NCBI GenBank assembly: GCA_902788785.1
Contig: CADALT010000030.1
Location: forward strand, 6,269 to 56,376
Origin: an uncultured Ruminococcus sp.
Lineage (GTDB): Bacteria; Bacillota; Clostridia; Oscillospirales; Ruminococcaceae
Direction of reading: 5' to 3'
DNA: 50,108 nucleotides
Positions 16,701 through 23,493 of the stretch are shown here, piece by piece. Position numbers and translations under genes: made by a program. Within the stretch, counting starts at the first letter, position 1. Each line of letters starts with the position of its first letter. The notes under the pieces were generated by a model. It did not search any database. It was not told the origin of the DNA and saw only the letters and a list, made by a program, of their open reading frames with translations.

Positions 16701-17357
16701 CTGAAAGAAGGCACAGGCACTCTGGCAGGCAGCATAGTCACTATGATGACAGGTGCATCACAACTCAAAGACGGTTCGGGCAAATTAAGCACAGGTGCAG
16801 CGCAGCTTTCGGGCGGCACACATGAACTGGCAGCAGGTCTTGTTACTGCACACAAGGGCGCAAATGATCTTAACGGCGGCATGGGTGCGCTGTACAGCGG
16901 CCTTGGTGAACTTAAAGACGGTGCAGGCAGTCTTGACAGCGGACTGGGTCAGATCTGGAACGGCAGTGCACAGCTGAAACAGGGCACATACACCGTTTCG
17001 GTAGGTACAGCTGAACTCTCCGACGGTGCATTGCAGCTTGCAAACGGCACAGGCGAACTCAGCAGCGGTGCAGCACAGCTTTCAGAGGGTACTAACAAGC
17101 TGGCAGATGGCAGCAAAAAACTGGATGACGGCGCAAAAACTCTGAACACGGGCATGAGAAAATTCCGCCGTGAAGGTATAAACAAGATACTGAATGCGTA
17201 TAATGATGATATAACACCTCTGCTTGACAGGCTTGATGCACTGGGCGAACTGGGAAGAAATTACAATAACTTCTCGGGTGCGGCAAAGGGCGTTGACGGC
17301 GAAGTCAAGTTCATCTACGAAGCCGCAGCGGTCACAGCAGAGAAAAAGAGCGAATAA
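13755..17357 (+). CDS. Giant X-X-X-Leu-X-X-Gly heptad-repeat exoprotein
   Basis: A 1200-residue protein. Residues 1-27 are a Sec signal (MKNTKKFIAGVLAVLLSAGS). Residues ~50-290 form an N-terminal domain (YVITDANG, SLKWDAEGDDIYYKGYT, then a FMMATGILLD segment). From ~300 to ~1130 nearly every seventh residue is Gly within LxxGaxxLxxG units, e.g. LKDGAAKLNDGSAELDEG, interrupted once around residues 690-755. The C-terminal ~60 residues are helical, with no membrane segment. Such heptads occur in YhgE/Pip-type proteins and companions of MmpL pumps; here the YhgE membrane domains are absent. It probably forms a long external helical rod assisting the pump. The role is inferred from the operon. Confidence 0.9.
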   Translation: MKNTKKFIAGVLAVLLSAGSTGVYALAGHRESEKTNTAETSAEEKTADDTKKQDKTSSGEARKDETVYVITDANGAPTKTVVSDHLENPDGLDSIEDISRLKDIENVMNDDSYTSNGESLKWDAEGDDIYYKGYTDAALPVDIKISYKLNGKAISPKELAGKSGKVTVRYDYVNNSANTVKINGKNETVYTPFMMATGILLDIDKFSNVEVTNGKLINDGGRMAVIGYALPGLKESLGLSGEKDIDIPEYFEFTADVTDFELKTSFTAATTSVFADADFGDIADLDELEGKLDDLADAVDKLTDGSTQLYKGTTDLNKGAGELKDGAAKLNDGSAELDEGAKKLSDGASQLKDGTATLDASTGTLVDGIGSAKSGADKLYDGTVSANDGASKLYDGSAQLAQGLSDADTGAQTLDKGAADLAKGANDLDNGIGAVVDGAGKLKDGTATLDTSMGKLLDGIKAAKTGSGKLNEGFIQVNGGAAELKKGSAQLAEGLKSADDGAGKLSTGASQLNEGAAAASQGSQELKAGTAKLKDGAKSLDDGAKALDEGIKSAKAGSGALNEGAKKLGSGADDLKQGTSALSEGLAGADKGAKDLSSGAKQAAAGSKSLAEGAAALDTGAQSVASGSQQLSQGAGQLNDAAGQLSAGISASKQGSAKVLSGAQQLSGGIDSLAQGAAELPEKLDNVSASMSGASQGLYTTIEYNKQVLAGLQSIYEANPSDDVAAMIATMQQTIASQEQIAAGLGSGASQISSDTSALTQGIAAVQNGAAELENGAQALDNGLAQLDDGGKKLAQATGDLYGGSVELAAGAGQVADGASGLKTGSENLAGGVNSLSEGADTLSTGLTSAAQGAKSVDEGAGALSSGIGELGKGAASLDEGLGKLSAGSAALAEGTGTVFGGVVTLDNGAGELSEGIKALAKGAGDLDKGAKDLSVGIHSAAEGSSALDAGVGTLQGGLGQLSEGTVSLDKGLEQLAAGGTQLKEGTGTLAGSIVTMMTGASQLKDGSGKLSTGAAQLSGGTHELAAGLVTAHKGANDLNGGMGALYSGLGELKDGAGSLDSGLGQIWNGSAQLKQGTYTVSVGTAELSDGALQLANGTGELSSGAAQLSEGTNKLADGSKKLDDGAKTLNTGMRKFRREGINKILNAYNDDITPLLDRLDALGELGRNYNNFSGAAKGVDGEVKFIYEAAAVTAEKKSE
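14690..17150 (+). repeat. 21-nt periodic coding repeats of the heptad region
   Basis: Degenerate 21-nt periodicity with larger higher-order blocks: for example LKDGTATLD recurs near 14810 and 15080, and SAQLAEGL/SAQLAQGL recur. This suggests internal duplication. Six antisense or alternate-frame ORFs here are shadows. Confidence 0.8.
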
Positions 17358-17400
17358 TTCCTCCAAATCATCAGGCGTGAAGATATACGCCGATACAGTA

Positions 17401-17430
17401 AAGGCAGCATCGTGGGGTGCTGCCTTTTTT
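17401..17430 (+). terminator. Terminator of the MmpL/heptad operon
   Basis: Perfect 9-bp stem AAGGCAGCA/TGCTGCCTT (17401-17409 with 17418-17426) followed by Ts, 43 bp after the stop. Confidence 0.9.
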
Positions 17431-17467
17431 GCGCTTTGCAAGCGGCAGACTAATAGCAATATTTATC

Positions 17468-17496
17468 TTGAAAAAAGCAAATAATTATGTTATAAT
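17468..17496 (+). promoter_or_regulatory. Promoter of the CE2-type esterase gene
   Basis: TTGAAA (17468-17473), 17-bp spacer, TATAAT (17491-17496), 37 bp before the ATG. Confidence 0.8.
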
Positions 17497-17533
17497 ATCA
17501 AATTATTGAGACTGTACGCAGGGAGGGCGCAGA

Positions 17534-18598
17534 ATGAGAACATTTATCCTTGATGAAAGCAATTCTTCACGCATTGGCAGATGCCTTGCGGCACAGGACG
17601 GTACGCTGTGGTGCGTGCAAAGCGGTTCGGGAGCTGAGTTCGGTTTCTGCGGAAGCAAGCTTGTGCTGACCGTCAAGGGCGGTGCAGTGGCTTTTCCCGA
17701 AAGCGTTAACAGTGTAAGAATGGTCGTTTTCGTAAACGGTGAGCGTGCGGCGGATGTTTTGCTTGATGAGGATATGCAGAGCTTTGTGCTGATAGACTGC
17801 GATAAGGCTGTCGATGCACAGATACGCATTATTAAGGTCTCGGAGGCTGCAAAATCGGTTCTGGGGATAGTTTCGCTGTCGGCTGATGAGGGAGCGGTAT
17901 TTTCAAAGGCTGAAAAAAAGCAACTGCATATCGAGTTCATAGGCGATTCCATAACCTGCGGATACGGCGTTGATGATGAGGTCATAGAGCACAGCTTCAG
18001 CACGGCTACGGAAGACTGCACAAAGGCTTATGCATATAAAACTGCGCAGGCGCTGGGGGCTGAATACAGCTTGTTTTCCTACAGCGGCTGGGGCGTGGTC
18101 TCGGGCTGGACGGAAACAGGCGAAAGATCGGCGCATATGCTGATACCCGACTATTATGATACCGTGGGCTTTTGTGAAGCGCCTTTAAGCGGACAGAAAA
18201 TGCAGGACTTCCCGTGGGACACCGAAAGTTTCGGGGCTGACATAGTCGTGATAAATCTGGGTACTAACGATGAAAGCTACTGCGGCACAGATGAAGCACG
18301 CAGGGCAGAATTCACCGAAGGCTATGTTAAGTTTCTGGGCATGGTGAGGGCGCATAATCCCAAGGCGCATATAATTTGTGCGCTGGGAATAATGGGTGAT
18401 GCTATGTATCCCTGTGTGGAACTTGCGTGCAGGGATTATTCCGAGAAAACAGGGGATAAGAATGTTTCGGCATTCCGCTTTGTACCGCAGGACGGCGAAG
18501 CTGATGGCTTTGCTGTGGACTGGCACCCCACCGAGAAAACAAATGATAAGGCGGCAAAAGCGCTGTTTCAGTACATCGAACAGCAGATCATAGTCTGA
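17534..18598 (+). CDS. CE2-type SGNH acetyl esterase, cytoplasmic
   Basis: This 354-residue protein has the two-domain plan of family CE2 acetylxylan esterases. An N-terminal beta-sandwich (about residues 1-130) is followed by an SGNH hydrolase domain. Visible motifs are EFIGDSITCGYG (nucleophile Ser), SYSGWGVVSG (Gly), VVINLGTND (Asn) and DWHPTEKTN (His). CE2 enzymes remove acetyl groups from xylo- or gluco-oligosaccharides. There is no signal peptide, so it should act on imported sugars. GGGAGG lies before the ATG at 17534. It forms a single-gene unit; a palindromic element (18622-18724) separates it from the deacetylase gene. Confidence 0.88.
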   Translation: MRTFILDESNSSRIGRCLAAQDGTLWCVQSGSGAEFGFCGSKLVLTVKGGAVAFPESVNSVRMVVFVNGERAADVLLDEDMQSFVLIDCDKAVDAQIRIIKVSEAAKSVLGIVSLSADEGAVFSKAEKKQLHIEFIGDSITCGYGVDDEVIEHSFSTATEDCTKAYAYKTAQALGAEYSLFSYSGWGVVSGWTETGERSAHMLIPDYYDTVGFCEAPLSGQKMQDFPWDTESFGADIVVINLGTNDESYCGTDEARRAEFTEGYVKFLGMVRAHNPKAHIICALGIMGDAMYPCVELACRDYSEKTGDKNVSAFRFVPQDGEADGFAVDWHPTEKTNDKAAKALFQYIEQQIIV

Positions 18599-18621
18599 AC
18601 AAAAATGTGTGAGATACTATA

Positions 18622-18724
18622 CTATATTAAACGACATAAATTTCTGTACATAGGCACTCATCGAAACAAGTATCATAGTTCCGACAAGTGCCTATGTAGA
18701 AATTTTAATGTCGTTTACTATATA
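18622..18724. repeat. Palindromic intergenic element, copy A
   Basis: Left arm 18622-18658 (TATTAAACGACATAAATTTC, then TACATAGGCACT) is complementary over about 35 bp to right arm 18687-18724, which reads out as TAGTAAACGACAT on the minus strand. The loop is about 28 nt. It has the same outer sequence as copies B and C. It resembles a miniature palindromic element; no target duplication is obvious. Confidence 0.75.
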
Positions 18725-18747
18725 TAAAGACCGAAAGGACGAGAGTA

Positions 18748-19413
18748 ATGGAAAGTAAAAAGTACATAGCACTGACCTTTGACGATGGTCCCGACCCCGT
18801 CAATACAGCGGCAGTGCTGGATGTTCTGGAGAAGTACCATGCGAGGGCGAGCTTCTTCCTGATAGGGGAGAATATCAATGATGATACCCGCAAGCTGGCT
18901 GAACGTGCACTGAGTCTGGGCTGTGAGATCGAGAATCATTCACTGACTCATCAGTACATGAATAAGATAAGTAAAGAAGAGATGATCAGCGAGATCGAAA
19001 AGACCGATGAGCTTATAAGTTCAATCACAGGCAAGGTGCCGAGATTTTTCAGACCGCCTTTCATCGAGGTCAATGACCTGATGTTCGATACTATAGATAA
19101 GTATTTTATCTGTGGTATAGGCAGCGAGGACTGGCTGCCCGAGACCACAGCCGAACAGATAGCCGAGGGCGTGCTGACACAGGCTGTGGACGGTGCGATG
19201 ATGCTGCTGCATGACGGCTGGTTCAGCAAAGCCACGGCAGAGGCTGTAAAGACCATCGTGCCCGAACTGCAAAAGCGTGGGTATGAACTGGTGACGGTGG
19301 AAGAACTTTTCGCTGCAGCACACAGAGAACCGCTCAAAGGTATACTCTACAGCCATACCGACCCCGAAAGCCCTCTTAATGAAATAGATCAAGGAAGTGA
19401 CGATAATGGATAA
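18748..19413 (+). CDS. NodB-like polysaccharide deacetylase (CE4 family)
   Basis: A 221-residue protein that is almost entirely a NodB domain. Motif 1 is TFDDGPD (Asp12-Asp13), motif 2 NHSLTH (the metal-binding H-x3-H), motif 3 RFFRPPF and motif 5 LLHDGW. CE4 enzymes are metal-dependent N- or O-deacetylases of peptidoglycan, chitin or xylan. There is no signal peptide or TM segment, so it looks cytoplasmic, which is unusual for peptidoglycan deacetylases. The gene overlaps rimM by 8 bp and probably shares a transcript with rimM-trmD. The start has GAAAGGACGAGAG upstream. Confidence 0.9.
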   Translation: MESKKYIALTFDDGPDPVNTAAVLDVLEKYHARASFFLIGENINDDTRKLAERALSLGCEIENHSLTHQYMNKISKEEMISEIEKTDELISSITGKVPRFFRPPFIEVNDLMFDTIDKYFICGIGSEDWLPETTAEQIAEGVLTQAVDGAMMLLHDGWFSKATAEAVKTIVPELQKRGYELVTVEELFAAAHREPLKGILYSHTDPESPLNEIDQGSDDNG

Positions 19414-19924
19414 ACTGCTTGAAGCAGGCAAGATAGTTTCTGTATTCGGACTCAAAGGCGAGGTCAAGGTGCAGCCTTGGTGCGACAGCCCCGAGTTTTT
19501 GTGCGAGTTCGATACACTGTATTATAAAAGCGGCACACCCGTGCAGATAGAACACGCACGCCGCCAGAAGAACATCGTCGTAATGAAGATACAGGGCATC
19601 GACACTGTGGAGGAAGCCCAGAAAATACGCAACCGTGTGCTTTATATCGACCGTGACGATGTGGAACTGGACGAGGGCTGCTATTTCGTAAAGGACCTTA
19701 TCGGACTGAAGGTCGTTGATGCCGATAACGGCAGAGTCTATGGTACGCTGACGGAAGTCAGTGAGACAGGTGCAAATGATGTATACCATATTAAAGGGGA
19801 AGATGGCAAGATGTACTATATCCCTGCCATACCATCAGTTGTCGCCGAGACCGACATCGAGGGCGGTGTCATGAAGATAACTCCGCTGGACGGACTTTTT
19901 GAGGGCATGGAGGAGATAAGATGA
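19406..19924 (+). CDS. rimM: 16S rRNA processing protein RimM
   Basis: A 172-residue protein with the two RimM parts. The N-terminal domain is LLEAGKIVSVFGLKGEVKV...VVMKIQGIDTVEEAQKIRNRVLYI; a PRC-barrel domain follows (DLIGLKVVDADNGRVYGTLTEV...DVYHI...YYIPAIPSVV). It binds ribosomal protein S19 and helps 30S maturation. The ATG at 19406 is chosen over the GTG at 19397, with AAGGAAG about 9 nt upstream. It overlaps the deacetylase stop and joins trmD by ATGA. The usual upstream partners rpsP and the KH-domain gene are absent here. Confidence 0.95.
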   Translation: MDKLLEAGKIVSVFGLKGEVKVQPWCDSPEFLCEFDTLYYKSGTPVQIEHARRQKNIVVMKIQGIDTVEEAQKIRNRVLYIDRDDVELDEGCYFVKDLIGLKVVDADNGRVYGTLTEVSETGANDVYHIKGEDGKMYYIPAIPSVVAETDIEGGVMKITPLDGLFEGMEEIR

Positions 19925-20655
19925 ATATCGATATCGCCACACTGTTCCCCGAGATGCTGGAAAACTACCTGACCCAAAGCGTTGTGGGCAGGGCAAGGGC
20001 GAAGGATATCTTCACCGTGAAATGCCACAATATAAGGGACTACACCAAGGATAAGCACCGCAGGGTCGATGATACGCCATACAGCGAACAGAAGGGTATG
20101 CTGATGCAGTGCGACCCTATCTACAATTGCTTTGAAGCCGTGACAGCAGGCCGTGAAAAGCCCCACGTCATCTATATGTCGCCCCAGGGAAAAACTCTCA
20201 CCCAGCAGAGGTGCAGGGAACTTTCGCAGCTGGACAGCATATTTATACTGTGCGGACACTATGAGGGCGTGGACGAAAGGATAATCGAGACCCTTGTGGA
20301 TGAGGAGATATCCATCGGAGATTATGTGCTGACAGGCGGCGAACTGCCTGCGCTGGTGCTGGTCGATGCGGTGGTCAGGATGCTGGAGGGTACGCTCTCT
20401 CAGCCCGATTGCTACGAGGATGAAAGCCATTACAGGGGCTTGCTGGAATATCCTCAGTATACAAGACCCGAGATATGGCACGATATGAGAGTGCCCGAGA
20501 TACTGCTCTCCGGGCACCACGAAAACATCAGAAAATGGCGGCACGAACAGGCTCTTATCAATACAGCAAAGAAGCGTCCCGATTTGTTGGATGAGCTGGA
20601 TTTGACCCCCGATGATTTGGATATAATACACAAAGTTGTCGATTTTGACAAATGA
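19921..20655 (+). CDS. trmD: tRNA (guanine-37-N1)-methyltransferase TrmD
   Basis: A 244-residue protein that methylates G37 of tRNAs using SAM and prevents +1 frameshifting. Conserved blocks are IATLFPEM, VIYMSPQGKTL, CGHYEGVDER, the knot segment SIGDYVLTGGELPA and LLEYPQYTRP. The usual DDxPYGGGxGM loop reads DDTPYSEQKGM (residues 50-60), so the Gly triplet and following residue are replaced while Gly59 and Met60 remain. The start overlaps rimM by 4 bp (ATGA). rplS, a common downstream partner, is not here. Confidence 0.95.
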   Translation: MNIDIATLFPEMLENYLTQSVVGRARAKDIFTVKCHNIRDYTKDKHRRVDDTPYSEQKGMLMQCDPIYNCFEAVTAGREKPHVIYMSPQGKTLTQQRCRELSQLDSIFILCGHYEGVDERIIETLVDEEISIGDYVLTGGELPALVLVDAVVRMLEGTLSQPDCYEDESHYRGLLEYPQYTRPEIWHDMRVPEILLSGHHENIRKWRHEQALINTAKKRPDLLDELDLTPDDLDIIHKVVDFDK

Positions 20656-20831
20656 GGTTCCGTAATCGTTTTGTCATATCTACCAGATTTGTTAAAAGAA
20701 TTTGTATAGAGTGAAACAAAAGATTTTAAATTATTGTGTACTTTTAATAATCATTAACTGACAATGTTAACCTTTTATAGGTGAAAGCTACGAAAAACGG
20801 ACTGCTTTAGTTTGTTTGTTCAAAATTTGCG
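20656..20831. other. Intergenic region before HPr
   Basis: Of the 299 bp between trmD and the HPr gene, this AT-rich left part holds no ORF with an RBS and no clear hairpin with a T-tract. I see nothing else in it. Confidence 0.5.
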
Positions 20832-20860
20832 TTGACTAAAAAGGAGTTGTCGGGTATAAT
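20832..20860 (+). promoter_or_regulatory. Promoter of the HPr gene
   Basis: TTGACT (20832-20837), 17-bp spacer, TATAAT (20855-20860), leaving a leader of about 88 nt. Confidence 0.85.
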
Positions 20861-20954
20861 ATTATATGTGAACAGGGAGGAAAAACACCCCGCTGGTCAC
20901 TATACGATTTATGAATATAGTTGATAAACTTATAGGGATTGGAGAGATCGCATT

Positions 20955-21227
20955 ATGTTACAGAATACTGTAGTCGTTCAGAATCAGGTAGGCCTTCACG
21001 CACGTCCTGCTACATTCTTCATCCAGAAGGCGAATGAATTCAAGTCATCTATCTGGATCGAGAAGGAAGACAGAAGAGTAAATGCAAAGAGCCTGCTGGG
21101 TATCCTTTCACTGGGTATTGTTGGCGGTACAACAATAAAGATAATCGCTGACGGCGCTGATGAGGAAGAGGCTGTTAAGGGTCTGGTTGATCTGGTAGAC
21201 AGCGGCTTCGCAGAGGACGCAAGATAA
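20955..21227 (+). CDS. ptsH: HPr-family phosphocarrier
   Basis: A 90-residue HPr fold. QVGLHARPAT holds the PTS phosphorylation site His15, and NAKSLLGIL holds the regulatory Ser46, the target of HPr kinase in Firmicutes. With both residues present it can act in phosphotransfer and, as HPr-Ser46-P, as a CcpA corepressor. It is not a Crh homologue, which lacks His15. No EI or EII genes are adjacent, so its role may be mainly carbon-catabolite control. RBS GGAGAG precedes the ATG, and it has its own promoter and terminator. Confidence 0.95.
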   Translation: MLQNTVVVQNQVGLHARPATFFIQKANEFKSSIWIEKEDRRVNAKSLLGILSLGIVGGTTIKIIADGADEEEAVKGLVDLVDSGFAEDAR

Positions 21228-21242
21228 TTTTTGATATCACTG

Positions 21243-21275
21243 ACAGACTGTTCCGACGGAGCGGTCTGTTTTTTT
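21243..21275 (+). terminator. Terminator of the HPr gene
   Basis: ACAGAC/GTCTGT outer stem (21243-21248 with 21264-21269) enclosing a TCCG/CGGA hairpin, followed by seven Ts. Confidence 0.85.
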
Positions 21276-21556
21276 AGTTTTTTGGCAAAAAAAGTGTGAA
21301 CTTACGTTCTATTGCAATTTTCTCAAAAGAAGAATTTACAAAATGTTCAGGACTTACAAAATCATCGCCTGAGAGTAGAATTTTATTGTCATCTTTTGTG
21401 GAAATTAAACAATAAACCCTGTAATTTTACAATGTGTTCACACATTTAAGGTAAAAATATGTTACAATTTGTAATATGTCTGGGGATATGATACAGTATC
21501 CTTGACGGGTGGTAAAAAGTTTTTTTGCGAAATCCGCACTTTTTACTATAAAACAC
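21276..21556. other. AT-rich intergenic region upstream of the PucR-type gene
   Basis: About 280 bp, strongly AT-rich, with no ORF carrying an RBS. GAAATCCGC at 21529-21537 is the left half of an inverted repeat whose right half lies past the promoter at 21594-21602. Nothing else is recognised. Confidence 0.45.
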
Positions 21557-21602
21557 TTGCAAAATTCTTTGTTTTTTGTTATAATTATTGTAAGCGGATT
21601 TC
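21529..21602. promoter_or_regulatory. Inverted repeat bracketing the PucR-type gene promoter
   Basis: GAAATCCGC (21529-21537) and GCGGATTTC (21594-21602) form perfect 9-bp arms 56 bp apart, exactly spanning the promoter at 21557-21585. They could be paired operator half-sites for looping. The function is inferred from placement only. Confidence 0.45.
21557..21585 (+). promoter_or_regulatory. Promoter of the PucR-type regulator gene
   Basis: TTGCAA (21557-21562), 17-bp spacer, TATAAT (21580-21585), 76 bp before the ATG. Confidence 0.78.
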
Positions 21603-21661
21603 CTGTGCATCAGCACGGGATGCAGTACGATAACTAAATTGCAAGTAGAGGGGATAAACTT

Positions 21662-22747
21662 ATGTCAAACAGATTATTTCAAAGCGTTGTTCATCAGATG
21701 CGTGACACTATCGACTGTGTGATAGGTGTTATTGACGAAACTGCTACGATCATTGCCTGCTCCGAACTGGCACAGGTCGGCACGACTAATGAGTTCGTGT
21801 CGTTGGATCTGGGCGACTCGCATGATATCTTCGTGCGTGACGGCTATACCTATAAACCCTTCGGCGCTCACATGAAGCCCGACTATGCCGTTTTCGTTGA
21901 GGGTACCGACGAGGTGGCTGCAAAGTATGCAAGCATACTGGCTATAACACTGTCGAGCATCAAGCAGTATTATGATGAGAAGTATGACCGCAATAATTTC
22001 ATAAAGAACGTCGTGCTCGATAATGTCCTGCCCGGCGACGTACACGTAAAGGCAAGAGAACTGCATTTCAGCTCCGATATCTCGAGAGTTGTCCTGCTCA
22101 TCAGGATCGTTTCGTCCAATGATGTTTCTGCATACGATGTTATACAGAATCTCTTCCCTGATAAGAACAAGGACTTTGTGTTCAATATCACAGAGTCTGA
22201 CATCGTGCTGGTCAAGGAAGTTGCCAGCGGCGTTGAGACAAAGGATCTGGAAAAGCTGGCAAGATCTATATCTGATACTCTGTCCAGCGAGTTCTATACA
22301 AGAGTAAATGTCGGCATCGGTACTGTTATCGAAGGCGTAAGAGATCTTGCACGTTCCTTCAAGGAAGCTCAGGTATCTCTCGAAGTTGGTAAGGTATTCG
22401 ATACTGATAAGAATATCGTGTCTTATGACGACCTGGGTATCGCAAGGCTGATCTATCATCTGCCTACTACCCTGTGCGAGACCTTCCTGAAGGAAGTTTT
22501 CAAGAAGGGCTCTATAGACTCTCTCGATCATGAAACGCTCTTCACTATACAGAAGTTCTTTGAGAACAACCTGAACGTTTCGGAAACATCGAGAAAGCTC
22601 TTCGTACACAGAAATACTCTGGTGTACAGACTTGAAAAGATCAAAAAGCTCACCGGCCTCGATCTCAGAGAGTTTGACCATGCGATCATCTTCAAGATCG
22701 CTCTGATGGTAAAGAAGTATCTTTCCGCTAATCCTGTCAAATTCTGA
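21662..22747 (+). CDS. PucR/CdaR-type transcriptional regulator
   Basis: A 361-residue protein. The C-terminus has the PucR-type HTH: FFENNLNVSETSRKLFVHRNTLVYRLEKIKKLTGLDLREFDHAI (about residues 295-345). The middle region (VNVGIGTVIEGVRDLARSFKEAQVSLEVGK) is the GGDEF-like domain typical of CdaR/PucR proteins. The N-terminal ~130 residues may be a sensory domain. Members usually activate carbohydrate-acid, purine or amino-acid genes. It lies 56 bp upstream of ftsE with no terminator seen, so read-through into ftsEX is possible. The target is unknown. RBS GAGGGG precedes the ATG. Confidence 0.87.
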   Translation: MSNRLFQSVVHQMRDTIDCVIGVIDETATIIACSELAQVGTTNEFVSLDLGDSHDIFVRDGYTYKPFGAHMKPDYAVFVEGTDEVAAKYASILAITLSSIKQYYDEKYDRNNFIKNVVLDNVLPGDVHVKARELHFSSDISRVVLLIRIVSSNDVSAYDVIQNLFPDKNKDFVFNITESDIVLVKEVASGVETKDLEKLARSISDTLSSEFYTRVNVGIGTVIEGVRDLARSFKEAQVSLEVGKVFDTDKNIVSYDDLGIARLIYHLPTTLCETFLKEVFKKGSIDSLDHETLFTIQKFFENNLNVSETSRKLFVHRNTLVYRLEKIKKLTGLDLREFDHAIIFKIALMVKKYLSANPVKF

Positions 22748-22803
22748 TTTTGAGCCTATGAGCGGCGGACGGATGTCCGTAAACTTTAAGGCGGTGTAAA
22801 ATT

Positions 22804-23493
22804 TTGGTAGAGTTCAAGGATGTGTCAGTCACCTATAATTCCAGCGGTGTTGACGCTCTTAACAAGATCAATCTGAAGATCAACGACGGCGACTTCGCTT
22901 TCGTTGTGGGACCATCGGGCGCAGGTAAATCTACGCTCATCAAACTTGTGCTCAAAGAGATAGATGCAACAGAGGGCACGGTGATGGTCAACGGCTTCAA
23001 TTTGAAGAAGCTGAGAAGAAGCAAGGTGCCTGCGCTGAGAAGAACTATCGGCGTGGTGTTCCAGGATTTCAGACTTATACCCACCATGACGGTGTATGAG
23101 AACGTGGCATTCGTGCTGCGTGTTATAGACGCTCCTGCTAAGTATATCAGGAGCAGAGTTCCATACGTTATCAGCCTTGTGGGACTTTCCGATAAGGCAA
23201 AGTGCTATCCTACTGAGCTTTCGGGCGGTGAGCAGCAGAGAGTGGCACTGGCAAGGGCGCTGGTAAATGACCCCCAGCTCATCATTGCGGACGAGCCTAC
23301 GGGTAATATCGACCCTGCACTGTCCTATGAGATAGTTGAACTGCTCAAGGGCATCAACGAGTGCGGCACTACCATACTCATGGTAACGCATGAACATGAT
23401 CTGGTACGCTATTTCGGCGGAAGGATCATCAATATAAATAAGGGAAGCATTGACTTCGATGAGGTAATAGGAGGTGCGCAGAATGAAAGCTAG
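22804..23493 (+). CDS. ftsE: Cell-division ATP-binding protein FtsE
   Basis: A 229-residue ABC ATPase. Walker A is GPSGAGKST, the Q-loop is VVFQDFRLIPTMTVYENVAF, the signature LSGGEQQR and Walker B LIIADEPTGN, with the switch His in VTHEHD. It pairs with FtsX to activate peptidoglycan hydrolases at the division site. The start is a TTG at 22804 with AAGGCGG about 8 nt upstream; no in-frame ATG occurs near the family's N-terminus (MVEFKDVSVTY). The gene overlaps ftsX by 11 bp. Confidence 0.96.
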   Translation: MVEFKDVSVTYNSSGVDALNKINLKINDGDFAFVVGPSGAGKSTLIKLVLKEIDATEGTVMVNGFNLKKLRRSKVPALRRTIGVVFQDFRLIPTMTVYENVAFVLRVIDAPAKYIRSRVPYVISLVGLSDKAKCYPTELSGGEQQRVALARALVNDPQLIIADEPTGNIDPALSYEIVELLKGINECGTTILMVTHEHDLVRYFGGRIININKGSIDFDEVIGGAQNES

